Made by a program: the position numbers and the translations under genes | Origin: DASRQK01 sp040392005 | GTDB taxonomy: Bacteria; Bacteroidota; Bacteroidia; Sphingobacteriales; Sphingobacteriaceae | NCBI GenBank assembly: GCA_040392005.1 | Contig: JBEBWT010000009.1 | Span: 1-64,000 of the forward strand | Direction of reading: 5' to 3' | Length of the DNA: 64,000 nucleotides | Shown: positions 25,459 through 34,237 of the stretch, one piece after another | Layout: the number at the start of each line of letters is the position of its first letter | Numbering within the stretch: position 1 is the stretch's first letter | Notes under the pieces: generated by a model | What the model was told of the DNA's origin: nothing | What the model saw: only the letters and a program-made list of their open reading frames with translations | Databases searched by the model: none

Positions 25459-26685
25459 TTATTGCAACATCTGCCCTGCCCGCCCCACAGCAGCAACCAG
25501 TGTATCAATATCTTCACGGGTATTGTACATGGCAATGGAGGCTCTGACCGTGCCTGGAATACCAAATTTGTCCATGACGGGTTGGGTGCAATGGTGTCCG
25601 GTGCGGACCGCCACCCCCAGTTTATCGAGGATCACGCCTACATCATAGGGATGCACCTCACCCAGCAGGAAGGAAATCACCCCTGATTTTTCGGGTGCGG
25701 TGCCGATGATCCGCAGCCCATCAATCTCGAGAAGTTTGCCGGTGGCATACTGCAAAAGATCATTTTCATATTGCGCAATGGCATCCAGGCCAATGGATTC
25801 TATATAATTAATGGCTTCTCCCAGGCAGATACCGGCTTCAATATTGGGGGTCCCGGCTTCAAATTTGAAGGGCAGCTCATTGAATGTGGTCTTTTCAAAG
25901 GTGACCTGTTTGATCATGTCACCTCCACCCTGATAGGGCGGCATGGCATTCAGCCATTTCTCTTTTCCGTAAAGCACACCTACGCCGGTCGGACCGTACA
26001 TTTTGTGGCCGGAAAAAACCAGAAAATCCACATCCAGCGTCTGCACATCCATGCGGATATGATGCACCGCCTGTGCCGCATCCAGCAAAACCGGGACTCC
26101 TGCGGCATGTGCTCTGGTTATGATTTCTCCGACCGGATTGATGGTACCCAGTGAATTGGAAACATAGGTAAGGGCCACCAGTTTGGTTTTTTCATTCAGT
26201 AAACGGCCGTATGCCTCCATATCCAGCACGCCCCGTTCATCCATGGGTATCACTTTCAGATTCGCTCCCCTTTCGGCACAGAGCAGTTGCCAGGGGACGA
26301 TATTGGAATGGTGTTCCATTTCGGAAATCAGGATCTCATCCCCCGGATGGACAAATTCCTTTCCGTAGGAATAGGCCACCAGATTGATGCCACCGGTGGT
26401 ACCGGTGGTCATGATAATTTCATGATCATGTGCAGCTCCGATAAATTGGCGGATCCTGCTCCGGGAGATTTCGTAGGCGTCGGTGGCCAACTGACTGAGA
26501 TGATGGACTCCCCGATGGATATTGCTATTGATCTCACTATAATAACCGGAAATGGCATCGATCACGGACCGGGGCTTTTGTGTGGTCGCCCCATTGTCCA
26601 GATAGATCAGGGGTTTGCCGTTCACTTCCCTGCCAAGGATCGGAAAATCCCTGCGTATTTGTTCGATCGGATAATTCTTTGACAT
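25459..26685 (-). CDS. sufS: Cysteine desulfurase SufS
   Basis: PLP enzyme that removes sulfur from L-cysteine. The 408-aa group II sequence has TTGGINLVAYSYG, the EMEHHSNIVPWQ block, PLP Lys in FSGHKMYGPTGVGVLYG, and active-site Cys in VRTGHHCTQP. Pairs with sufE just downstream; sufBCD are not in the window. Confidence 0.97.
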   Translation of the reverse strand: MSKNYPIEQIRRDFPILGREVNGKPLIYLDNGATTQKPRSVIDAISGYYSEINSNIHRGVHHLSQLATDAYEISRSRIRQFIGAAHDHEIIMTTGTTGGINLVAYSYGKEFVHPGDEILISEMEHHSNIVPWQLLCAERGANLKVIPMDERGVLDMEAYGRLLNEKTKLVALTYVSNSLGTINPVGEIITRAHAAGVPVLLDAAQAVHHIRMDVQTLDVDFLVFSGHKMYGPTGVGVLYGKEKWLNAMPPYQGGGDMIKQVTFEKTTFNELPFKFEAGTPNIEAGICLGEAINYIESIGLDAIAQYENDLLQYATGKLLEIDGLRIIGTAPEKSGVISFLLGEVHPYDVGVILDKLGVAVRTGHHCTQPVMDKFGIPGTVRASIAMYNTREDIDTLVAAVGRAGQMLQ

Positions 26686-26751
26686 TTAGTTTCTCCCCTC
26701 AGCTTTTCCTTTCCTGTCCGTGCCTTTTACTCCTGATCAGCTCACTTCTGA

Positions 26752-28047
26752 TCAGCGTCTTGCGTATTTAAAGGATTTTCCCAAAAACTTAGCCTGTGTA
26801 CCCAATTCTTCCTCGATCCGCAGCAACTGGTTATATTTGGCAATCCTATCCGAACGGGATGCCGATCCGGTCTTGATCTGTCCACAATTCAGGGCAACTG
26901 CCAGGTCAGCAATGGTGGTGTCTTCTGTTTCGCCCGAACGGTGGGACATGACGGAAGTATAACCATTGGTCTGTGCCAGACTGACTGCATCGATGGTTTC
27001 GGATAAAGAACCGATCTGATTGACTTTCACCAATATGGAATTGGCTGTGTCCGTATCGATACCTTTCTGTAAACGTTTGGTATTGGTCACAAATAAATCA
27101 TCACCTACCAATTGTACCCGGCTACCGATTTTTTCAGTCAGGAGCTTCCACCCAGCCCAATCATCCTCGTGCATACCATCTTCAATGGAAATAATGGGAT
27201 ACTTTTCAGTCAGTCCGGTCAGGTAATCCACCTGCTGTCCGCTGCTTCGTACGGCTCCGCCCGATCCCTCAAATTTGGTGTAATCATAATTTCCATTGAC
27301 ATAAAATTCGGATGCTGCGCAATCCAATGCCAGGAAAATATCCTCACCGGCTTTATAGCCAGCTTTGGCAATGGCGGCCAAAATAGTTTCTATGGCGTCC
27401 TCCGTACCATCAAAGGTCGGTGCGAATCCACCCTCATCCCCTACTGCGGTGGAAAGCCCGCGATCGTGCAGGATTTTCTTCAACTGATGAAACACCTCGG
27501 TGCCCCAGCGCAAAGCTTCCGAAAAACTGGAAGCCCCTGCCGGCATGATCATAAACTCCTGAAAGGCAATAGGTGCATCCGAATGTGATCCGCCATTGAC
27601 AATATTCATCATCGGAATCGGCAATGTATTGGCGTTCACCCCTCCGATATAACGGTACAACGGTTGCCGGCTCTCCTGGGCGGCGGCTTTGGCCACCGCC
27701 AGGGACACTCCCAGAATGGCATTTGCTCCCAGTTTTCCTTTGTTTTCGGTCCCGTCCAGTTCGATCAGCAGGCGGTCAATCGCATTCTGTTCAAACACAT
27801 CCACTCCTTCCAGTGCCTCGGCAATCGGACCATTGACGTGTTCTACTGCTTTCAGCACTCCCTTGCCCAGATAAACCGCCGGATCCCCGTCCCGCAACTC
27901 CACTGCCTCATGGGCACCGGTAGAAGCACCTGACGGAACCGCAGCCCGGCCAACAAAACCATTTTGGGTGGTCACATCCACTTCCACAGTCGGATTGCCA
28001 CGGGAATCAAGCACCTGCCGTGCATGCACATCAATAATCAAGCTCAT
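26752..28047 (-). CDS. eno: Enolase
   Basis: Converts 2-phosphoglycerate to phosphoenolpyruvate. The 431-aa protein has the N-terminal VLDSRGNPTVEVDV and PSGASTG loop, catalytic Glu in VGDEGGFAP, metal Asp/Glu in LALDCAASEFY and SIEDGMHEDDW, LVGDDLFVTN, and the catalytic Lys / substrate motif region VKVNQIG...SHRSGETED. Normal length. Promoter at 28076-28107. Confidence 0.98.
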   Translation of the reverse strand: MSLIIDVHARQVLDSRGNPTVEVDVTTQNGFVGRAAVPSGASTGAHEAVELRDGDPAVYLGKGVLKAVEHVNGPIAEALEGVDVFEQNAIDRLLIELDGTENKGKLGANAILGVSLAVAKAAAQESRQPLYRYIGGVNANTLPIPMMNIVNGGSHSDAPIAFQEFMIMPAGASSFSEALRWGTEVFHQLKKILHDRGLSTAVGDEGGFAPTFDGTEDAIETILAAIAKAGYKAGEDIFLALDCAASEFYVNGNYDYTKFEGSGGAVRSSGQQVDYLTGLTEKYPIISIEDGMHEDDWAGWKLLTEKIGSRVQLVGDDLFVTNTKRLQKGIDTDTANSILVKVNQIGSLSETIDAVSLAQTNGYTSVMSHRSGETEDTTIADLAVALNCGQIKTGSASRSDRIAKYNQLLRIEEELGTQAKFLGKSFKYARR

Positions 28048-28075
28048 AGCCTTATTTCAAATAAATATTAAGAAT

Positions 28076-28107
28076 CAAAAATACTCAAAACCGGGATGAA
28101 TTCCAAA
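28076..28107 (-). promoter_or_regulatory. Promoter of eno (TTTG-N20-TAttTTTG)
   Basis: Minus strand TTTG (28104-28107), 20 bases, TATTTTTG (28076-28083); the eno ATG is 28 bases further. It lies in the 112-base gap after carA. Confidence 0.8.
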
Positions 28108-28159
28108 CGGATCAGGATTGTGTTCCCTTTCTTGACAGAATCATCACAAAATCTCAATT

Positions 28160-29260
28160 TCAGGAAGCCAGCATGTCCACAAACTGATCGAACAGGTAGT
28201 TGGCATCATTCGGGCCCGGAGACGCCTCCGGGTGATACTGCACTGAAAAGGCAGGTTTATTCCTGACCCGGATCCCTTCAATGGAATGATCGTTGAGATT
28301 GACATGCGTGATCTCGACCAGATCCGATTGGCGCACTTCCTCGGCGATGACACCAAATCCGTGATTCTGGCTGGTAATCTCGCAGCTATTGGCAATCAGA
28401 TTCTTGACCGGGTGATTGCATCCCCGGTGTCCGTTGAACATTTTTTCGGTACCAATGCCATTGGCCAGTGCCAGCAACTGATGCCCCAGGCAGATCCCGA
28501 ACATCGGGCTGCCGGAAGCGACGATTTCTTTCACGGTCTGCACAGCATAGGGCATGGCAGCCGGATCACCCGGCCCGTTGGAGACAAAATATCCATCCGG
28601 TTTCCAGGCGGCCATTTCGTCAAAGCTGGTTTTGGCCGGAAACACCTTCATATATACATCCCGGCTGGAAAAATTGCGAAGGATGTTGCGTTTGATCCCC
28701 AGATCCAGTACAGCAACACGGTACTTTGCCTGCTCATCCCCATAAAAGTAAGGTTCTCTGGTGGAGACAATTGAAGACAATTCCAGACCTGCCATAGAAG
28801 GGATCGAAGTCAGTTTCTTGTTCAGTTCACCGATATCGAGAATTTCGGATGAAATAATCGCATTCATCGCCCCTTTATCACGGATATGGCGCACCAGTGC
28901 ACGGGTATCAATGTCTGAAATCCCTACCAGATTGCCTTCTTCAAAAAAGGATTGCAGGGAGGAATTGGCCATTTTTCGGCTGAAATCAATATTATAATTC
29001 TTGCAAACCAAACCGGCAATCTGAATCTCAGCCGACTCGGACTCTTCATGGCGGATGCCGTAATTGCCGATATGGGCATTGGTCGTGATCATGATCTGTC
29101 CGTAATAGGATGGGTCGGTGAAAATTTCCTGATAACCGGTGGTCCCTGTGTTGAAACAGATTTCACCGGTGGTCGTGCCGATTTTTCCTGCAGCTTTTCC
29201 GTGAAATACCGTTCCGTCTTCCAGAAGCAAAATTGCAGGCAGTTTACTGTAATGGGTCAT
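28160..29260 (-). CDS. carA: Carbamoyl-phosphate synthase small subunit
   Basis: Glutaminase subunit feeding ammonia to CarB for arginine and pyrimidine synthesis. The 366-aa protein has the N-terminal CPSase domain (FHGKAAGKIGTTTGEICFNTGTTGYQE), FVSNGPGDPAA, nucleophile Cys in FGICLGHQLLALA, and His-Glu in YHPEASPGP. carB is not adjacent. A 140-base leader carries a terminator-like hairpin. Confidence 0.96.
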   Translation of the reverse strand: MTHYSKLPAILLLEDGTVFHGKAAGKIGTTTGEICFNTGTTGYQEIFTDPSYYGQIMITTNAHIGNYGIRHEESESAEIQIAGLVCKNYNIDFSRKMANSSLQSFFEEGNLVGISDIDTRALVRHIRDKGAMNAIISSEILDIGELNKKLTSIPSMAGLELSSIVSTREPYFYGDEQAKYRVAVLDLGIKRNILRNFSSRDVYMKVFPAKTSFDEMAAWKPDGYFVSNGPGDPAAMPYAVQTVKEIVASGSPMFGICLGHQLLALANGIGTEKMFNGHRGCNHPVKNLIANSCEITSQNHGFGVIAEEVRQSDLVEITHVNLNDHSIEGIRVRNKPAFSVQYHPEASPGPNDANYLFDQFVDMLAS

Positions 29261-29286
29261 TTGTGTGGATATAAAGAATAAGATTC

Positions 29287-29309
29287 AAAAAAAAAGCCCT
29301 GAACGGGCC
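29287..29309 (-). terminator. Terminator-like hairpin in the carA leader
   Basis: Leftward, GGCCC (29305-29309), loop, GGGCT (29295-29299), then nine T (29287-29295), 27 bases before the carA ATG. The stem is only five pairs. It could be an attenuator, but no competing structure was worked out. Confidence 0.35.
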
Positions 29310-29405
29310 GGCGAAATGAAAAAATAAATGGAGATTCTGCATGGTCCCCGCCATCGTGGATTGATTCCTGAAACCGAAACTTGACCACCTGATTTTTCAC
29401 AGCTG

Positions 29406-29413
29406 CAAAGTTA
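29406..29413 (-). promoter_or_regulatory. -7 box upstream of carA
   Basis: Minus strand TAACTTTG, about 145 bases before the carA start. The -33 element is unclear. If used, it gives a long leader that includes the hairpin at 29287-29309. Confidence 0.45.
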
Positions 29414-29481
29414 AGGGAATTGTCAGGGAATCGGAAAGAAAAAGTAAATTATTTTTGTGGTTCGTGCATCGGAAAATAAAT

Positions 29482-29489
29482 TATATTTG
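29482..29489 (+). promoter_or_regulatory. -7 box abutting the L,D-transpeptidase start
   Basis: TATATTTG ends 3 bases before the ATG at 29493 and 6 before the ATG at 29496. A start site 5-7 bases past the box would make the message leaderless. No TTTG at the usual spacing is seen. Confidence 0.45.
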
Positions 29490-29492
29490 GGC

Positions 29493-30548
29493 ATGATGAG
29501 ATTCAACCAAACCGGGGTCGGCTTTTTCTTGCCTTTCGCATTGATTTTCCTGATCATGGCAGGTTGCAGTGGTAGTGGAGCGGAAACGGATCGCGAGCAG
29601 GAGATCAGAGATTCCCTGCGGGCAGAAGAAGAAGAACGGACGGCCGAATTGGAAAAGGAACGGACAAGGCCCAGAACCAAAGAAGACATCACAATGAGGA
29701 AGGAATTCACTTATGATCAGCACAGTCTGGAAGACAGCTATGAATATGAAGGCCGGCAGCGGAGTTTCCAATGGGATAAGATCAAAGAAAAACTGGCCTG
29801 GATCGAAACTTTTCAAAGAAAGGAAATCGAATATGCCGTATTGCAGAATTACAAAAACGGCAACGGGGAGTCTCCCCTGGTGCGTAGCTTTGTCCGAAAC
29901 GATTATAAACGGGTATCCGACACCCTGGGAACGGAAAGATATCAATCCGCACCTCTCTATCTGCCGGGTGAAACGGATGCACCGACCATTTATGGCAGGG
30001 ACGGCTCGCTGATAGCCCTGCACACATTAGATACACTGGAATTTGTCCGGGTAGAGGGCTTATCTTTTGAAGGCACCTATGATGTCCCCCGGCGATATGT
30101 CAAAGCAATAGGCAGGGATATCCGCTTTGAGCAGGTCATTGTGGTGGATGTCAGCAACCAGCATATCTGCACACTGGAAAAACAGGGGGAAGAGTGGCTG
30201 ATCCGCAGCATGAACCCGGCCACTACGGGAGTCCATCAGCCGCCTTTTGCACATGAAACCCCGTTGGGCATGTTTGTGATCCAGGAAAAAAAGGAAAAAA
30301 TGTACTTCCTTGTGGACGGCTCCCGAACAGAAATTGCCGGTTTTGCTCCTTATGCCAGCCGCTTTACCAATGGTGGATATATACATGGAATCCCAACAAA
30401 TTACCCTGCAAAAAACATCATCGAATACAGTTGGTCACTTGGAACCACGCCGCGGTCCCATATGTGTGTACGGAATGCGTCTTCCCACGCCAAATTTGTG
30501 TTTGAATGGGCAGAAACAATGGCTTCTCTGGTGGTGGTGATCGATTAG
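29493..30548 (+). CDS. YkuD-type L,D-transpeptidase lipoprotein
   Basis: A 351-aa lipoprotein: signal peptide with lipobox MAGC (Cys near residue 24), a Glu/Arg-rich charged linker (about 30-75), a middle region, and a C-terminal YkuD domain (about 215-345). The catalytic region has YIHGIPTN with the conserved His, and SHMCVRN with the nucleophile Cys; the usual Gly between His and Cys is Met. Such enzymes form 3-3 cross-links or attach proteins to peptidoglycan. A GTG at 29457 is possible but would overlap the -7 box and bury the signal peptide. A second, unrelated L,D-transpeptidase follows. Confidence 0.82.
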   Translation: MMRFNQTGVGFFLPFALIFLIMAGCSGSGAETDREQEIRDSLRAEEEERTAELEKERTRPRTKEDITMRKEFTYDQHSLEDSYEYEGRQRSFQWDKIKEKLAWIETFQRKEIEYAVLQNYKNGNGESPLVRSFVRNDYKRVSDTLGTERYQSAPLYLPGETDAPTIYGRDGSLIALHTLDTLEFVRVEGLSFEGTYDVPRRYVKAIGRDIRFEQVIVVDVSNQHICTLEKQGEEWLIRSMNPATTGVHQPPFAHETPLGMFVIQEKKEKMYFLVDGSRTEIAGFAPYASRFTNGGYIHGIPTNYPAKNIIEYSWSLGTTPRSHMCVRNASSHAKFVFEWAETMASLVVVID

Positions 30549-30618
30549 GGTGGGCCCCTCCCGACCTCAGGCAATGATCGATTAACAAGATTTAACAACC
30601 TGGTTTTCAGATTTTGCT

Positions 30619-30626
30619 TAACTTTG
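30619..30626 (+). promoter_or_regulatory. -7 box abutting the second transpeptidase start
   Basis: TAACTTTG with five bases between it and the ATG at 30632, implying a leaderless or near-leaderless transcript. No clear -33 TTTG. Confidence 0.5.
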
Positions 30627-30631
30627 CTGCC

Positions 30632-31342
30632 ATGTTCAAAATTTTATGCGCCTTTTTTCTATTGCTCCTGACATCCTTCAGCACCTATACTGCAAGAGAA
30701 AACGGGCCGGCACATACCGCTAAGGCAGCTTTTCTGTCCGATCACCGATTGGAAGCCATCAGCCTTTATACCAGTTTTGGCTTGGATTCCCTGTTGCCGC
30801 TGGAAGCTTTTGAACAGGCCCTCACCGGATATCAGCAGATGGAACATCCAAAAAAGAATATGCTGACGATCATTGATTTTACCAAGCCCTCAACAGAAAA
30901 ACGAATGTTCGTCCTGGATATGGAAAACCGGAAAATTCTTTTCCAGACCGTTGTCGCACACGGGCGCAACAGCGGCGAGCAATATGCCAGGAAATTCTCC
31001 AACCGGCATGGATCCTATCAGAGTTCACTGGGATTTTTCCGCACGGCCAATACCTATTACGGTGGAAACGGTTATTCGCTGGTGATCGAGGGTCTGGAAA
31101 AAGGTATCAATGACCAGGCTAAAGCCAGGGCGGTGGTGATCCACGGTGCGGATTATTGCAGCGAAGATTTCATCCACAGAAACGGCAGGCTGGGGCGCAG
31201 CTTCGGATGTCCTGCCCTGCCCCACGAAGTAAACCGTGCCATTATTGATACCATCAAAAACGGAAGTTTGTTATATATTTACGCAAAAGATCAGGAATAC
31301 GAATTGCTCAGTGCGTTCCTTCATCCTGATATGCATGTATAA
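30632..31342 (+). CDS. Murein L,D-transpeptidase catalytic-domain (YkuD_2) protein
   Basis: A 236-aa exported protein with an N-terminal signal segment (FKILCAFFLLLLTSFSTYTA). The domain is the YkuD_2 type: MLTIIDFTKPSTEKRMFVLD, VAHGRNSGEQYARKFSN, AVVIHGADYCSEDFI with a conserved His, and RLGRSFGCPALP with the nucleophile Cys. An envelope role is inferred from the family. It lies 83 bases downstream of the other transpeptidase, with its own -7 box. ATG at 30614 is excluded because it lies upstream of that box. Confidence 0.88.
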   Translation: MFKILCAFFLLLLTSFSTYTARENGPAHTAKAAFLSDHRLEAISLYTSFGLDSLLPLEAFEQALTGYQQMEHPKKNMLTIIDFTKPSTEKRMFVLDMENRKILFQTVVAHGRNSGEQYARKFSNRHGSYQSSLGFFRTANTYYGGNGYSLVIEGLEKGINDQAKARAVVIHGADYCSEDFIHRNGRLGRSFGCPALPHEVNRAIIDTIKNGSLLYIYAKDQEYELLSAFLHPDMHV

Positions 31343-31365
31343 TACGGATTCAAACAGTCCGCTCC

Positions 31366-32265
31366 ATGACCAGACTGATCCATACTATTTTTTACGGAAG
31401 TTATTTTTATGGATGCTGTGCGGCCGCCCTACTATGGGAAACCTCCGTGCAATTGGATCTCCAAATCCGGGAACCGCTCATCTACCTGAGTGCTTTTGCA
31501 GGTACGGTATTATTTTATAATTATCCCTTTCTCCGTAAACCAGGCGCTCCCTCTTCCAATCCCCGTGTCCAATGGGTTGTCCTGCACCATCGCAGCTTTA
31601 TGGTCCAGCAATTTTTGCTTGCAGGTCTGGTACTGATCTGCATTGCCCTGCTCAGTTTCAAATACCGGGCAAATATAGGACATTTATCTGCCGGACAATG
31701 GATGGTATTCTGGCTGCCCTTGCTGATCGCCCTGTCCTATTATAGCGGACTGGTATGGAGTCACCAATACAATCTGAGGAGCATCGGATGGCTCAAACCC
31801 TTTATTATCGGGCTGGTCTGGACTGCGCTGGTCTATGTTTATCCGATCCTGTTCGTCGCTGTCACCCGGTCCGGCCCGCTGGTGGAAATTGATTTTTTCA
31901 TGGTCTTGCTTTTTGTCAAGTCCATTATGTTTATTTCGGTACTGGCTATCTTATTTGACATCAAGGATGAATCTACGGACAGGGTACAGAATATAGACAC
32001 CCTGATCGTCCGGATGGGGCTGAAAAAATCATTGTTTTACCTGGTTTTGCCCCTGACCCTACTCGGTCTGCTCACTTTTTTTACCTATGCGATCCTGCAG
32101 GAAATGACGGGATGGCGGATTACCCTGACCATGTTACCCTTTATTCTATTGATACTGGCTATCTATTCCCTGCGGAAAGAGAGGAGCCTGCTCTATTACC
32201 TGGTGGTCATAGACGGGCTGATGCTGGTCAAGGCTGTTTGCGGGGCAATGGCTATGATGGGCTGA
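31366..32265 (+). CDS. UbiA-like polytopic membrane protein
   Basis: A 299-aa protein with about eight membrane helices. The stretch ILFDIKDESTDRVQNIDTL resembles the second Asp-rich motif of UbiA prenyltransferases (DxxxD followed by Thr-Leu). The first Asp-rich motif is not clear; the matching loop reads YNYPFLRKPGAP. It may be a UbiA-superfamily member that lacks prenyltransferase activity or uses another substrate. Starts 23 bases after the transpeptidase gene. Confidence 0.55.
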   Translation: MTRLIHTIFYGSYFYGCCAAALLWETSVQLDLQIREPLIYLSAFAGTVLFYNYPFLRKPGAPSSNPRVQWVVLHHRSFMVQQFLLAGLVLICIALLSFKYRANIGHLSAGQWMVFWLPLLIALSYYSGLVWSHQYNLRSIGWLKPFIIGLVWTALVYVYPILFVAVTRSGPLVEIDFFMVLLFVKSIMFISVLAILFDIKDESTDRVQNIDTLIVRMGLKKSLFYLVLPLTLLGLLTFFTYAILQEMTGWRITLTMLPFILLILAIYSLRKERSLLYYLVVIDGLMLVKAVCGAMAMMG

Positions 32266-32300
32266 GCCCGGATGTTGCCTTTGAAAGTATCCGGGTTGAT

Positions 32301-32828
32301 TTACAAAGCAATCAATTTTTCATAGGCCCGGCGGGCGCTTCCCCGGAAATAGACTTCTCCACAATATGTATATCCCAATTTATCAAAGAGGTGGAGCATG
32401 GGGCCATTGTCATGATTGGTATCGGCCCGAACACTCCGGATGCCCTGTGACCGCGCATACTCTTCTATTCCCTCCAGCATTTTCCGGGCAACCCCTTTTC
32501 CGAGGAGCTTTTCGCTGACTCCCACCCGGTGGTAAACCACAAAATCACCGTCCGAAAGCCATTGTCCCTCTATTGCAAAATAGGCAGGCTCATCGTTGAT
32601 CAGGATGGCACTGTAACCGGCCACTTCATCGTCCATCATCAACACATAGCCAACCCCTCTTTCTATGTCCCGGCCGACCACTTCCGGATTCGGATATCCG
32701 TCCTGCCATTGATTGCTGCCTTCGGCTTTTCTGCGCCGGATGCCCTGCTCCAATATTTCCCAGATAGCGGGCAATTCTGTCCGGGTCGCTTTTCTGAATT
32801 GATGGTCCATAATTTTATCCTTTTGCAT
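32301..32828 (-). CDS. GNAT-family N-acetyltransferase
   Basis: A 175-aa single GNAT domain. VSEKLLGKGVARKMLEGIEEYARSQG is the acetyl-CoA-binding motif A (G-x-G-x-A), followed by IRSVRADTNHDNGPMLHLFDKLGYTYCG of motif B. Substrate unknown. ATG at 32810 (MDHQF) is an alternative start. Adjacent to a second acetyltransferase gene on the same strand but from a different subfamily. Confidence 0.87.
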   Translation of the reverse strand: MQKDKIMDHQFRKATRTELPAIWEILEQGIRRRKAEGSNQWQDGYPNPEVVGRDIERGVGYVLMMDDEVAGYSAILINDEPAYFAIEGQWLSDGDFVVYHRVGVSEKLLGKGVARKMLEGIEEYARSQGIRSVRADTNHDNGPMLHLFDKLGYTYCGEVYFRGSARRAYEKLIAL

Positions 32829-32857
32829 AAGGAACCTGTTTAAACTTACACGTAAAA

Positions 32858-33394
32858 TTAGGCTCCAAATTCTTCTTTCTTAATTCTGTAAACAAAATTG
32901 AGCCGGGTAGCCTCACCGTAATAGGCAACTTCCAGTTCGGCGACTTTCCGGGCACCCAAACGGACAATGGAGTGCTGGGAGCGGTAGTTGGTCGCTCCTA
33001 TGTGAAAATCAACGGTGGAAACAAACCGGAAAAGGTATTCCAGCATAACCCTCTTCACTCCAGTATTATAACCCTTGCCCCAACAGGTACGGGCAAAGAA
33101 GGTATAGCCGATCAAAATGGAGTCCGTCTGCTCATTATAATCATATATCCGGGTACTTCCTATCACCTCGCCATTGGCCTTATCAATGATTTTGAAGGCT
33201 CCCCGGCTCTGGATCGCCCCTTCAAAAAAATTCCTAAACACCGGTTCCTGCCAGCGATCCTGGTTGGGATGCTGCTCCCATATCAATGGATCGGAAGCTA
33301 CTTTGAATAGTGCGTCAAAATCATGCTCTGTCAGGGGAAGCAAGAGGGCGTTGTCACTTTCAAGTATTGGTTGGGTATCAAAGGGTGCATGCAT
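32858..33394 (-). CDS. RimJ/RimL-type GNAT acetyltransferase
   Basis: A 178-aa protein of the RimJ/RimL style: LPLTEHDFDALFKVASDPLIWEQHPN at the N-terminus, GSTRIYDYNEQTDSILIGYTF, the CoA-binding CWGKGYNTGVKRVMLEYLF and HIGATNYRSQHSIVRLGAR. Some relatives acetylate ribosomal proteins, others small molecules; the target is not known. It lies 14 bases from the DUF4249 gene and 29 from the next acetyltransferase, all leftward. Confidence 0.87.
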   Translation of the reverse strand: MHAPFDTQPILESDNALLLPLTEHDFDALFKVASDPLIWEQHPNQDRWQEPVFRNFFEGAIQSRGAFKIIDKANGEVIGSTRIYDYNEQTDSILIGYTFFARTCWGKGYNTGVKRVMLEYLFRFVSTVDFHIGATNYRSQHSIVRLGARKVAELEVAYYGEATRLNFVYRIKKEEFGA

Positions 33395-33408
33395 GGGGTC
33401 CGCGATCT

Positions 33409-34224
33409 TTATTGAGGAATAGTCATTTCGTATTCGAGCAGGGAATAAGCACTAAAATAACCCAATGCCCCATTGGAAATATTGGAGGGGGGATTGGCGG
33501 GCGCAGAGGCCGTGGGATTGGACGAAGATACCGATCGCCAATATAGAAATGTGGCCTGATCAATATGCTGGCGCTGCACCCGTACATAGTCATTGGGCTG
33601 GAGTTTCATATCAAAATTGATCAATTCATGCGTCACAAATTTACCATCATTATATTTATCATCAAATACGGACATGAATCTGGGCGCTCCCTCATTCACC
33701 CGCAAGGTATAACGGTAATAGTTGCTTTTGTTCGGCGGATCATAAAACTTCAGGGTGACAAACTTGTTTTCCTCTCCCATAAAATTGCCGGAGGAAGTAC
33801 CAAGGGAGTCGATCAGAACTATTTCGGGCATGTTAGAGGTCGCTTGAAAATCCGTTCCCTCCACCGCTATCTCCAGCTTATACTCCATGCCGGTCTGTCC
33901 CCGGAATAACCTTGATCTGTAAAGCCCCGGCTCCACCTCATTGTATTCATAAAACCGGCCCAGTCCATCCAAAACCCGGACTGTTGCACCGGAAACCGGG
34001 GCCATTGCATTGCTTGAACTCAGTGGAACTGTCCGATGGATGGTCACTTCATGGCGGCTTTCCCGGTTGTTGATCTCTCCAACGATCACAAATTGCGGAC
34101 TGACCTCCTGGACGTCCAATGTGATCAGGTCCTCACAGCCCATCAACAAAAACCCCACCAGGAAAAGGGGCCATCCCCGGAGTAATAAAGTCATTCTTTC
34201 CACCATATTCTGTACCATTCTCAA
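33409..34224 (-). CDS. DUF4249 outer-membrane lipoprotein
   Basis: A 271-aa lipoprotein with lipobox LMGC (Cys near residue 30). The mature start is EDLITLDV, then FVIVGEINNRESRHEVTIHRT and VSGATVRVLDGLGRFYEY, with beta-rich immunoglobulin-like character typical of DUF4249. These proteins are usually encoded next to a TonB-dependent receptor, as here (13 bases after it), and probably act as its surface partner. Several Met codons precede the signal; the true start may be a few codons in. Confidence 0.85.
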   Translation of the reverse strand: MRMVQNMVERMTLLLRGWPLFLVGFLLMGCEDLITLDVQEVSPQFVIVGEINNRESRHEVTIHRTVPLSSSNAMAPVSGATVRVLDGLGRFYEYNEVEPGLYRSRLFRGQTGMEYKLEIAVEGTDFQATSNMPEIVLIDSLGTSSGNFMGEENKFVTLKFYDPPNKSNYYRYTLRVNEGAPRFMSVFDDKYNDGKFVTHELINFDMKLQPNDYVRVQRQHIDQATFLYWRSVSSSNPTASAPANPPSNISNGALGYFSAYSLLEYEMTIPQ

Positions 34225-34237
34225 TGCTGTATCATTT

